A stretch of 64,000 nucleotides of DNA from Parus major (taxonomy: Eukaryota; Chordata; Aves; Passeriformes; Paridae). A program made the translations under genes and the position numbers. The stretch covers positions 32,871,090 through 32,935,089 of the forward strand of contig NC_031771.1 in the NCBI RefSeq assembly GCF_001522545.3. The letters are read 5' to 3'. Positions 12,486 to 23,900 of this stretch are shown piece by piece; within the stretch, counting starts at the first letter, position 1; each line of letters opens with the position of its first letter. The notes below the pieces were generated by a model, which was not told the origin of the DNA, ran no database searches, and was given only the letters and a program-made list of their open reading frames with translations.

Positions 12486-15400
12486 ATGTAATTGCATAGA
12501 CTCCTCCTTTAGAACAACTGCTCTGCTCTTCCTCATTCTAACTGAATTCCTGTAATTTCTTATGCATTTTTAATGTAATGAAATATAATTTTGTATTTTT
12601 CTGTTTCAAATGTACTGTTAGAAGCATATCTTGATGATTAGTATGTGTCACAAAGTCCAAGTTTGCCTGCCACTGATTAAATATACTTGCACATCCTCAC
12701 ATGAATGTATGAGGTGAATATATTTAGCACCCATTCCTTAATAAACATTATTTATTTTTATATTATTAGAGAATTTCAGTTGAATCTGGTACAAACTGGT
12801 TTCTAAGCAAACCAAAGGAAGGGTTGATTTTTTACAAAACACAAGTCATGCAGCTGTATAATGTAATGAGCAATTCTGTATTTGGTACAGTGTAAGTGGC
12901 TTCAAGGTAAGACTGGAAAATTCAAACTATCTTTAACAAAACTGGTTAGACTCAAAGAGCGCTGGGTGGAGTATTGTCTATGTTTGCCGTATTTTTTTCT
13001 TTACTTTTCTCTGGACATCTCTTTATGGCTTTTAAAAACATTTACTAATCTCTGAAATAAAAACAAAAAACATCATTGTAAAGAGCTGAGAGTATTACCA
13101 GGAAGCATTTTGTCAGCATGGTATTGATTCTAAATTCTACTTCATATAACTTCTTTCTGGCATGAAAAAGGAATTTTGCTTCACATTTCAGGTCTCACAA
13201 ATTTGCTTTCTGTCAAGGTATGTATTCTGATTTTTCAGCTGTAGCATAAGTAGTAGCAGTAGGCTGCTTATTTACCTGGAAAAACAGTCTCCTAGTGTTT
13301 TCCTGTATCTGTAAATGTTCTTTAAAAAATTCCTCATCTTTATTATTTTGGCATTAGTGGCCCCTGGAAAAAAGAAACAACATAATTTTTGGAAATACCA
13401 CTTATTTCCTTTGTAATGTGTTGAGGAAACTTCCCTCTCTGGCCATCCAGGACTCTGTCAGTCACTCTTGTACCACCGACCAAAGATAGGACCGTGGTCC
13501 CTCTGCAGATATACACCCTGCACTCACAGTGCTTTCATACCCAGTGCTTTTGCTGAGCTTGAGTAAATCTTTGAAGAGCTTTTCCTAGTGCAGATTTAGC
13601 AATATAAGTAATTGTATAAGATACAAGTGTTTCCTGGGAAGAAGGAAGCAGTAACTTCATCTCTTAATCATTTGCTGTGGCACTAGCACTTGTCTTTCTA
13701 ATGTGCTTCAGCAGCTTCTTGGAAAGTCAACACAGATGAAGTGAGTGGAAAGCAGAGGAAGGCATGATCCTGCTTCTCAGGATGGTGATGCACTCGGGGC
13801 TGTCTCTGCTAATTACTGCAAGAGTCAGAGTGGGGTTTAGTTGCTTCATAGTGCTACAGTAGAAAAGGGCTTTGGCTCTGTTAGCATTGTCTTCTCTGGG
13901 TCTGGGCTGGAGAATAGCAGGGCACGAGTAGAGTTAAAAGCTTGGATTTCTTCTGCATTTTAGGGTCTTTTGAATGACACACAGCTCAGAAGAGAAAGTG
14001 ACAGAAGTGCTAGGTTGTGACAAGCTGTGGGGAAAGAGGACAAAAGAGCATTCCATAGAGAAAAGGGTATAATAGTTCATTTCTTACAGCAAATCTGTAA
14101 AGGTGAGCATTTGCTTGACCCTTTGCCATGTCAGTCAACCATATAATGACTTTTAGAAGTCTGGTGGCTGGGAAGCCTCAACTATTACTGCTGTTTCACT
14201 GTTGGTAACAAATTGCAACCAGAAGCTGCGAAGTTGTCTCTCTAAATGCTTTGAGTAGGAGATCTACGTGACAGCCTTTTGCTGCTCTTATACAAAGCAA
14301 GCTTCTAGCCCTGGATAGCTTAAAAGTTTGGTAGTTCCTACAGGGAACAAGTTTAAAGTTAATTTTTTTTTAAAAATAGTAATCTAAGGTTCTATTTTCC
14401 TCCTGTGCCAGACTTCGCAATGCAGACAAGTCTTTATTTATGTCAGTTAGGATTAGTTGAATTGATACTGTTCGGTTTCATTCTACATACTGGTAGTTTT
14501 GCACTCCATGGACAAGTGGAGAAAGATTAAAAGAGGTCTCTCTCTGGCACTCTAATTGTATATTTGCTGAGTAAGAAGGCCCAGTTAAAATATCAAGCAT
14601 GTCTCTCAAGAATCTTATTTTTCTATATATAAATGAATCCTTCTCATGTAAAGATTTTATGAATCTCTGAAAATATAGAATGCACATTCTCATGCATGTG
14701 GTGTGCATTACATAATAACTAATTGTCAAGACAAACTGTGGAACCTTTATTTGAAAATTTGATTTTAGATGACTTACATTAATACTTTTCCAAATACAAA
14801 AATGAAAGTAAGCAGAACTTTTAGACTACTTGACTAGGAAATATTTGTGGTCTTCTGAAACAATGGGGGCTTCTTTATTTTTTTAATAGCCATTTTTGTA
14901 GCCAGTATTTAATATAGTATGTATTGAGCTTCTTTATTTCTTCCATGCTAGGAAGTACTTCACAGGAGTGGTTTAGTGAAAACTTCCCCAAATATGCTGT
15001 TCCTTCTTTCATTACTTGTTACTCACCGTGTCAGAGAGTTTAGAGGTTTATAGTATTACTTTCATGTGCTAGCTGAGCATTGTATTTACCAGATTCCCTT
15101 TAATTGAAGCAGGGGGTCGGTTTCCCATCTAAAAATCAGATATACCTTTGTTGATGACAGGCCACCATCTGAGTCCTTGTTTTTGGATCTCTGCATATCT
15201 GTTAACAACTAACCAGTCCATTGGAATCAAATTTCCTGAATGCTAAATTCTGGCAATTCTTTGTTTCCCAATCCCTTGGGAGCAAAGAAGAAAATTTATT
15301 TTCCTACAGAGTCTGTGTTTCCAGTTTCTCATACATAATCTAGTAAATAGAGCTCAGTTTAATATACTTATTCAGCCTAACCCTTCTGAGAGTGTGTTTC

Positions 15401-15994
15401 ATGTCAAATAGAATTAGAGATGCACCAGACTCTTAATTTAAGGCCTTGGTTTGGCACAGAAATTACCCTTTCATCCTTTCACGTGTGAAATTGAAGGTTC
15501 CCTGCTGGCTTAACACAGTCCTTAACAGCTGAGCACTTGGCCACAGTGCTGAAGCTGTGAGTAGTTTTCCACAAATACTTCCCCTGCTACACCCATTAAT
15601 CTGCGGGGACTGTGAGCAAGGCAGCCCAGCATGTGCCTGTTGCTGAGTCCTTCTGGCACTTAAAAAAAGCTGAGCTATACATTTCAGTAGATTTTTTCTC
15701 TTTGTAATGATTACTTGTACCAGAGGTATGTATTCAAAGGTCTGAGTATTTCCACATACATCTGCTTGATAAAGATTTTAAAATGAGGAAGTAAGTAAAT
15801 TAATTACTGTGGTTGTGTTTGAGTACCACAAAATTCTCCAGTTGTCAATGATGGCTGCAACTGACACTCCACATGTGGAAGTCTGTTTTGTGCTAAGTGT
15901 GTTATTTACATCAGTGTGAAATCACAGCGTGACTGTGATTATATATTTAACGAATAAATACATTTTCTATTTATTCACAGTAACAAAGTCACAG
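12486..15994. other. Unassigned non-coding DNA, somewhat G+C-richer around 13.4-14.3 kb
   Basis: No gene or transposon is recognised. The portion at about 13420-14300 is visibly less A+T-rich than its surroundings but has no long open frame. Exon-shaped segments can be drawn (for example 15724-15790 on +, open in one frame and followed by GTAAGT). Such matches are common by chance and I do not call them. Confidence 0.55.
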
Positions 15995-16390
15995 TCACAG
16001 AATGTTTGGGGTTGGAAGGGACCTCTGGAGATCATCTGGTCCCAACCTCCGCTGAAGCAGGATTATTTAGAAAAGGTTGTCCAGGATCTCTGGACAGGCT
16101 ATTCCACTGCTCTGTCACTCTCAAACTAAAGTTTTCCTGATATTGAGATAAAAATTCCTGTGTTTCACATTGTACACATTGCTCTTTATCCTGTTGCTGG
16201 GCACCACTGAAAAAGTCTGTTCCAGTCTCTTCACACCCACTCTTAAGATACTTGTATACACTGGTAGGATCTCCTTCTTTCCAGGTAAACAGGGCCAGCT
16301 CTATCAGCTTTTCCTCATAAGACAGGTTCTCCAATCTCCTAATATTTCTAACTCTCCTTTATAAGAATGGAATGTTTTTCCAGTGTGCCT
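15995..16390 (-). mobile_element. CR1 non-LTR retrotransposon, 5'-truncated 3' end
   Basis: Read on the + strand it starts with TCACAGAATG, then GGTTGGAAGGGACCTCTGGA, then GATCATCTGGTCCCAACC. This is the reverse complement of the well-known avian CR1 3' end. It continues into a CR1 ORF2 C-terminal remnant on the minus strand, with residues such as LSYEEKLIELALF near the distal end (about 16290-16325). The minus-strand open frame at 16032-16334 (100 codons) is therefore transposon-derived, not a host gene. The element is diverged and truncated; its outer edge near 16390 is approximate. Confidence 0.92.
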
Positions 16391-17001
16391 GTTCCTTCTG
16401 TGATGGTTGCCCACCCTTTTCTTGGTTTGTTCAGGTTTGGTTTTTTGTCATGCATGATCTAAATCAAAATCCTGCCTACTGCTGTGAAGGGTCAGTCTCA
16501 AAAGAAAACACTGTGCCAGGTCTGATAGTACTATAGCAAAGACATTCCTTCAAAGCATTGTATCAGATAAGTGATTTTCCCTCATATTCTTGTACTCTCA
16601 TTGACACATTCTTAATTATAGACTGTGATGTTCTATCTGAAACTATTTCATGCATAACTATTTTACTTTTATAGGTGGAAATGATCTGTACTCTCTTCAT
16701 CTTGTTCTTTCTTTTTAAATGTGCTGGTGGTGTGGCTAGAAAGTCAAAGACTATCTCAGATATTCTGCATTCAAGTAATAGTCTAAGAGGTTTAGAAAAA
16801 TGTAAGCAACAATCTTGCACAGTAATATGCAGTGGTCCTAGTTGAGGGAGCATCTCTTTTTCTAAAACTGTCCTTACAAAATATGTTTATGTCTTCTATG
16901 CAAATATGTAAAGTACCAAAGTACAATTAGGTCAAATGTAAGATTCTGAAAATTTTTGATGGGGAGGAAGTCCTGGCCAAGTTTAGTGTTTTATTAAGTA
17001 C
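16391..17001. other. Unassigned non-coding DNA
   Basis: No gene or clear repeat. A 96-codon minus-strand frame at 16563-16853 is unremarkable and probably chance. Confidence 0.6.
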
Positions 17002-17066
17002 TTAATATATATAATAGTTTAATATTATATTAATATAATATAAATATAATATATATAATACATAAT
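17002..17066. repeat. TA-rich simple repeat tract
   Basis: About 65 bases composed almost only of A and T, made of TAATATA-type units. It is interrupted simple sequence with no coding potential. Confidence 0.85.
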
Positions 17067-17622
17067 GCTTTCCCTTTGAGGGAAAGGTATTTTGTGTGGC
17101 ACTGTTCTGCAAGAACATTCTGTGAAGAATTCACCAATTATAGGGTTAGCTTGATAATAAAGGAGCAAGGTTTGGTTCAACTTTTGATAACTCTGTAAAG
17201 AAAACAGAAACTACATGTAATTGTTAAAACATCTTACATTTTTGGGGGGTTTTGTTTTTTTTTTCCCCCAGAAGATAAGTACTAAGAGGTTCAAAACATA
17301 AGAATTAACTGCTGCTGTCCTTCATCTTTGAGATTAACAATGTAATGATCCTTAGGATGAAATCTGAACTATTGTGTTGGTTTAACTGTATTAAGATACA
17401 ACATTAAAAATACGTTCTACTAAAACTAATAAATGAAAGTGGTGATTTTATTAAGTCAGTGGTTGTATACAAAATATATTTGATTACAAGAATAACATTC
17501 TATGCACAGCAAGTTCTTGAGCCCTGGAGGTCATATTTTAGCTGTATAATTTTTTTCATTATTAAAATTTCAAAAGCACACATTACTTGATCTGGGTCAC
17601 TGCATGCTCAACATGTGAAGTG

Positions 17623-17690
17623 CTGAATGGCCAGAACTCTAAGATATTAGAATATCTTCAATATTGATATCTGAATGGCCAGAATTCTAA
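17623..17690. repeat. Direct repeat of about 20 bp flanking a small palindrome
   Basis: CTGAATGGCCAGAA followed by C/T and TCTAA occurs at 17623-17642 and again at 17671-17690. Between them is an 8-bp inverted repeat (AAGATATT, two-base loop, AATATCTT) at 17641-17658. The word AACATGTGAAG also appears on both outer sides (about 17610 and 17706). This suggests an old local duplication of roughly 48 bp or more. Confidence 0.8.
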
Positions 17691-18688
17691 TTACTGAAGT
17701 CCACTAACATGTGAAGGCTTTTATTATTTTATTATTGCATTGTCCTTTCTTGAGATTGTGTTGAAGCATGAATTGTATTCTAAAGGCTGACAGATAAATT
17801 CTCAAGAGAATTTCAATGTAGTTTTCATTCAATTTAAAAAGTTTTCCTTCATTTTATTTTGTTTTAGCAGTTTGTCTATCTTTTAGCCTTGTTATAGGCT
17901 TAAAACACATTATCTCTTGCAGATTAAAGTTGCTTGGCCCACCTTCATGTGTGGGTCATTTTACTGAATCCTCCTGTGATTTTACTAGATGAAGATGTTA
18001 ATGTCACAAGCTTATTTGACCTCCACCCAAACAGGAAGGAGAAGGGGGAGTAAATGAGATGATGTTCCATTTGTACATATATTCGGTCTGGGGTTTCATT
18101 TTCAGATTAACTGCAGCAACCCAGTATAAGCATGAGTTCCACTCCAAACTGAAGGAATGTTTTGCTATTTGGAATTTTGGTTTTGGATGTTGGTCGTGAT
18201 TTTGTGTTTGTTTGGGGATTTTTCCCTAATCTGGGGTGTATTTAATATTAGGCCGTATAGAAATGAATGTCTTGTTTCCTTACACTTGTTTGGATATTTA
18301 GTTCCTCATCAGTATAAGTTTTTGTGGCATTTTATTCAGTCTTCATAGCAAATTTTCTAAGTGAAAGTTAGAAGTTCTAGACTATTATTAGCTAAAAAAA
18401 AGTATTTATAAAGTGCATAAAAAGTGTATGAGAAAAAACTGAAGACTTCTATTTAAAAACTGTGAAATCCTTACATTTTGCTTAGTGCTTGAGATTTTTA
18501 GTCTTTATTCCAGACAAAGCCTTCTACTCTAACACTTCCAGGAGCAATTTCTATTGGAGTCATAGTGCTATTCATGTGCCTGAAATTACATCTGTGCTTG
18601 AATGATTTCTGGGTCAATGAAATGATCAAAGATATAAGCAATTGGTTCATTATTATTTCTTTTTCTCTTTTTTCCCTCTGCTCACTAG

Positions 18689-18792
18689 AACCTAGTGCAA
18701 ATCATTTTACTGAAACCGATAATGGAGACAGAGATGACAAAAAGTCTTTGAGATGCACTGAGAAGAAGCTTATAGTGCAAGAAAAAATAGTT
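18689..18792 (+). other. Candidate internal exon (unverified)
   Basis: A long pyrimidine-rich tract (TTTTTCTCTTTTTTCCCTCT within about 18657-18679) ends in CACTAG. After it, 104 bases are open in only one frame and are followed by GTGAGT, an ideal donor hexamer. The peptide includes EPSANHFTETDNGDRDDKK and then SLRCTEKKLIVQEKIV, a charged segment unlike the surrounding hydrophobic random frames. The open frame actually spans 18565-18870, so the frame alone does not require splicing. I do not recognise the protein. It enters one base into a codon and leaves at a codon boundary, so it does not fit directly onto the other + strand candidates. It could be a lncRNA exon or a chance pseudo-exon. 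Confidence 0.2.
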
Positions 18793-19893
18793 GTGAGTGT
18801 CCATCAAGTTCTGCTTCTAGAGAAACTAATGTCTTGGAAAACCCTTTTTCTGAAAAGATCAGACTACTGAATGCATAATGGTTAGCAAAAAAAAAAAAAA
18901 AATCTAATTTACACATCTTCTAATCTAATATATAAACACTACATTGTTTAAAATGCAGATTACCCAGATATTCATGGTATTATTTCAATGTTTCTCTAAA
19001 ATGTGACACTGTGCAAACATACTTTTTGAGGGAAGGAGAGCAGATCTGTTACCCATGGGGCTATATACACATTTTGTCTATTGATATATTTTTGCTTTTC
19101 TAGTTGATTTTTTTTCACTGGGATGACAAAGTGGTGAATTCATGAGTCTTAGTGACTGCAAGGAGTGTCACAAAAACTTGTTGCTGTACCACATCTGACT
19201 CAAAATTTGATCTGCTTTGGAATGAGATATGAGTGTGACTCCAGTCTGGTGTTTATGTATTTATTCTTTCTTTAAATATAGTGACTGAAAGACTGTTTAA
19301 AACTTAAATGTCAAAAGCTTTATACATTTATGTAAATATCCCAGGCATCACTTAAAAATGTGTGTCTGCATTTGAAGCACAGTCCTTCTTGTATCTGACT
19401 ATATTTTAATGTTTTGATGTGTATGAGATAAACACTTTCTTATATTGTAGAAGCATAATGGAAAAGAATGAAGCTTCAGGCAATGGTAAAAAAGGGCTTT
19501 TTTAAGAAAGTCCCTCAGCTCCCTTTTTTTTCTTTCTTGTAAATACAGGTCCAATTACAGTAGTCATCAGTTTTGGTTTTTTTTTATTTCTCTGTAAGAC
19601 ACAACAAGGCAGAATGATGTTTGAAATAAGGAGTTTTTACTTTTATATGCTCGTTTTTTTATTGCTCACACTGAATAGTCTGGACAATGGAATTTATAAC
19701 AATAGTCCAGAATTACTAAATGATTAGCTGGCCAGTCTTCATACTCTGGATTTTTGCTATTCAATGCTGGCAGATTTTTTCAAGTTTACTACTCTGGATT
19801 TTAGGCTTTCATAAAGATACACTTTCCATTAACACACCATAGATTTTGTAAAAGTAATTTGGAAGCTGTCACATCTCTTCCCTTCCCCACCAA

Positions 19894-19921
19894 CCCCCCC
19901 CCCCCCCCCAAAAAAAAAAAA
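19894..19921. repeat. C16/A12 homopolymer junction
   Basis: A run of sixteen C is joined directly to a run of twelve A. On the minus strand this is T12 followed by G16. A G16 run can form quadruplex-type structures and is prone to length error in sequencing and replication. Confidence 0.9.
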
Positions 19922-20940
19922 TGCTTAAAATATAATGACATTTCTGTCTCAATAGCTTTTGAATGTACTGATTTATTTCTGTATGTTAAATGCAAGTATG
20001 TTGCATTTAAATTTTTGGGACATTCACTGGCATTTATTTAAATTTTTTTAGCTCTTAAAGATTACAGTAAGTGTCACTGAAAAGAATCTGGCAGACTTCC
20101 AGAGACACTATGAGTAATTTTAGTCTTCCAATTAAGTGCAGTTTTCTTCCTTAAAGCAAGAAACTCACTAAACTGTGCTACACAGGAGAATAGGAGATAC
20201 TGCTCACCAGGCAGTGAGCATTCAGATTTCAGAACTTATGTGTGTGTGCTAAACAATTGCAAACTACTCTCACTTGGCAGGATGAAAAGAGTTCACTGGC
20301 TTCATGCACAGATATCTCAATTTTGCACAGTGAGCATTCATCTGTTATTAGTTGCATGTGTAATCTTAGGGACAAAAACAAGATTTCGGTTAGTGTGAAA
20401 ATGCTGGCAGGACCAGAAATACATAGTTACTACGCATGACAATGCTTCCAAAGCTGGAATAGAAATATTATCTTATTGGACTAATATCCAGGACTTGTGA
20501 AATCTTTACTTACTAGGTCTTTCATCTGGCATGCTGAGGGGTGAGAGGCACTTCACTGCTGCCAAGTCCTGTTCGGTGCAAAATGTATAGAAATATGATG
20601 TATTGATGGACTGACCTGAGCAAAAACTGCTTTGCAATTTTTTAACACAGTTTGCAGAACAAATTATGCTACTGGTAAACATTTCTGGCTCAAACTTAAT
20701 TGTGTAGGGGTGAAAAACTGTGAAAGACCCTTACTTTCATCACTGATGTGAAAGCAGCCAGAAGAAATGACACCATCAGTATCTCTAGACTAATGGAACT
20801 GGCTGAATAGGTAGGCTGTTCTTCCTTTATTGGGTGAGTTGATATTTGGGGTACTGAATGTTACAGTGCATTTTGTCAGTTTTACTGCTTGTGGTTCCCT
20901 GTGGACAAAAATAAATCGGTAAATATTTTCTATTCAACAG

Positions 20941-20970
20941 TCACAAAACTCTGAAGAATGAATTGAAGGA
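20941..20970 (+). other. Candidate 30-nt microexon (unverified)
   Basis: ATTTTCTATTCAACAG precedes 30 bases that are followed by GTAAGTACC, a near-consensus donor. Reading one base in gives HKTLKNELK with two bases left over, so the segment is symmetric (phase 2 in, phase 2 out) and could be included or skipped without changing frame. Short symmetric exons of this kind are known in neuronal genes, but chance matches of this size are frequent. I do not recognise the peptide. Confidence 0.15.
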
Positions 20971-23900
20971 GTAAGTACCTCTTCTCAATAAATGTGCTTG
21001 GTTTATATTTTTCCTTCTACTTCTCTTTCCAAATTCATTTGCTTCCTATTTTTTGGGTTTGGCCATTTTTTTTTTTTATCCTAGGTTAATCATTCAGCCT
21101 GTGTACCACAGAAAAGCAGAACATAGAAATGCTCTTTTAGCTTCTCATGTTTTAATAATTAATGCTGTTCATCTAATGTAATCAATATAATTAAAAGTCA
21201 TTCAAGTGAGATCTTTGGTTTTAACTCAAGTTTTGAATTAAATAAGGAGAAAAGGTATTGCTAAAGCATTTATATAAACTTGTATGTGATTTCTATAGCT
21301 TTTAAACCATCAGGTGGTAAAAATGCTAGTATCTGAAATGGTCACCATTAAAGTCTTTTCTTTCTTGATGCTTTTAGTTACCTCTGAGATATGTAGGTGT
21401 TGGCATGCAGGCTGGCAGGAATTGTTCAGCTGATACCAGCCTAGAGATTTGTATCCTGAGGGGTATGCTGGTTGCTCAGCCACTTTTCAGACACCTTTGT
21501 CATGAGCAAGTCTATTCAGAACCTCTTTGCATCATCATAATCATAGCCAGGTTCTTGATTTTCAGATTTCTTGATTTTCTTTGATTTCCTTTGCACCTGA
21601 TAAGCCTGATTTAGGTGGCAGTGAAAACTATTGGCTCAGCATTGTCTTAAAGGTTAGGCATTTTAACAGTATTTTCAAGCAGAAGATAACCTCTCTTAAT
21701 TATCTTGATTCCTAGTGAACAGCTATACAAGTGCTAATTAAATTCTGCATAGTGCATATGCTTGTAAAGGGACAAGGACCTCTGATTCAGGAGTCCTGGT
21801 GGTGTCTGGTCAGAACAGGCCAAGTGTTACCTGATACATCTGTCACACTAGATAAACCTGCAGTTGTTTTGTTTCTGTATTTGGTCCTTCAGGACATAGT
21901 CTGAGAGTCTGCTATCAGGAGATGAGTTGCTTTGCCCAGCCTGCAGTGCACATCCCTGATGTTCTCTTGAATGAACTAGATGATGGACTAATGAACTAAA
22001 ACAGTGACATTTCTACAGGGAAATGGGGCATTTTACATGTCTTTTAAAAATTTCAGCTATTTTGTTGATTGAATCTGTTATAGACATTCAAAGAGAAGGT
22101 GAGGAATTCCTTTCACAAATGTATTATCATTTCACACATTTTAAATGGCAGAATTTGAGTGTTCTTTCTGTGTGTTTGCAGTAATTTGGGACATTGTCAA
22201 TGCAGGGTGAGCATGCTTTAATTTGTTCAGTTTTTCAGCTCTGGTACTCTGGAATTATATGGTAGCTGTGTGGAGGGAAAGAGAAAGATGTAAAAATAAT
22301 GCAGAGGAAATATATTTGTGCTTTGTGGCCCCACTAGCTTACAAAAGAACCAGTCTTTGTGAACTGAGATATCCATGCCTGTACACCTGTGCAGTCTATG
22401 ACAGGAGCTCAGGACAGAAAAAGAGCTTTAAAATGAGCACAGCAACATGCCTGCAATTTCTCTACATCTAACTTTCTCCTCCTCTGTTGATAATACTCTT
22501 GACATGCAAAACTTGATGAAAATATATACAGTTCAGATGAGGAAGAGCAAAATGGTGGAAGGTGGAATTTATTTCTAACTGTAGATGCATCTCTGCAGAT
22601 TCATATTTTTATATGAAAATGTTTATGCAAAATGTATAAACTGATATGTTGCCAAAGGCAGTCTTATCTTTTTCTACAACAAAGCAGTAAAAAAACCCCA
22701 CCCAATGATTGCATCTTGTGAAGGGATTGTCAGTGTTCTATTCTGACAAGTCTGTGTGGTTTTACATATGTATGTCTATACTCATTTAAGGTATTTTTCA
22801 AATATGAAGTAAAATATTTCCACTGACCCTTCAGATACTTTTGCTTTTCTAGGAAGATAGTGGATAGAGCTTTACTATCTAGTTTCTATGTGAAATTTGT
22901 GTTGTGACACCATATTGAACACATCTGAGGGCAGGTCCTCACCTGATACACTATTTAATTCTTGTGAGTCTGTGGAGTAACAGCAGTACATATAGATCAG
23001 CTTTAAATAAACTATAAAGTGTCTCTTCTTCCTTTCCTGAGAATTTCTGTACCACTCTTCCATTCATCTTTCTAATGGTCACTATCACAGTCCTAAAACA
23101 TTTACAGGTTTTAAATATTTCTTATAAGTTATGGTTTTGTCTAGCTGGTACTTTCTGAATATCCAGTAAGTTCACAGAAATTTTAAAGCAATGATGGGAA
23201 TAAAGATCTGTTTTGATATATTTTGTTGTTCAGGCCTGCCTTGAACATTATGTTCCTCTGTTCCATGAGAAGGCACTTCTAATGTCATCTCCCCATTTTT
23301 TGTTAAAATTATTTCATCATTAATTGTTCATCTTATTTAGTATATTGCAACTGAGAATGAAATTCAACCTTTTTATTGTGGGCGTCCAAACAAAATTGCA
23401 TTTTTTTCATTATTTTTTTAATTATTGAAGCCAATTCTTTGTTAAATGTGAATTAAATACCTTGACTTTTTTCTCACTAAGATTCAACTGGAAAATATAA
23501 TTTTTCCAGAGATTTTATAATTGAGGTATAAAATTTCTCTTCTGTCCTTTTTATGAAAGTAATTTTAACCCACACAAGAAAACAACCTACTGTTAATTAA
23601 GATAGTAACACGGTTGTGAACATAGAGAAGTACTTAAAAAAAAAAAATGGAGGAGGTCAGTGAAAAAGATAAAAAAAATTGAATATAAATATTAACTTCA
23701 GTTTCTTGATTTTAAAAAAAGAAACCACCTTAGATTATTGTGTTTGCTTCATTAGCTTTGCCTCAATGTTTGTAAGGTCACAGGGATGGATCTGAAGAAA
23801 TCCACCTGTGGGAGAGCAAATGGAAGCAAATCAGGCTCCCACACTTGGAATTGGAGAACTGTTGACAAATGGGACAAGTGTGTTTACCAGTGTGTGTGAA

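Noticed and set aside
12783..12890. Exon-like segment after TTTCAG with a GTAAGT-type donor on +
   Set aside because: The pyrimidine tract is poor (A-rich) and a 36-codon open frame is not unusual here.
15724..15790. Exon-like segment with a GTAAGT donor on +
   Set aside because: Open in one frame for 21 codons, but the acceptor tract is interrupted and the phases are asymmetric. Similar segments can be drawn in many places.
16032..16334. 100-codon minus-strand open frame
   Set aside because: It lies inside a CR1 copy and encodes a decayed CR1 tail, not a host protein.
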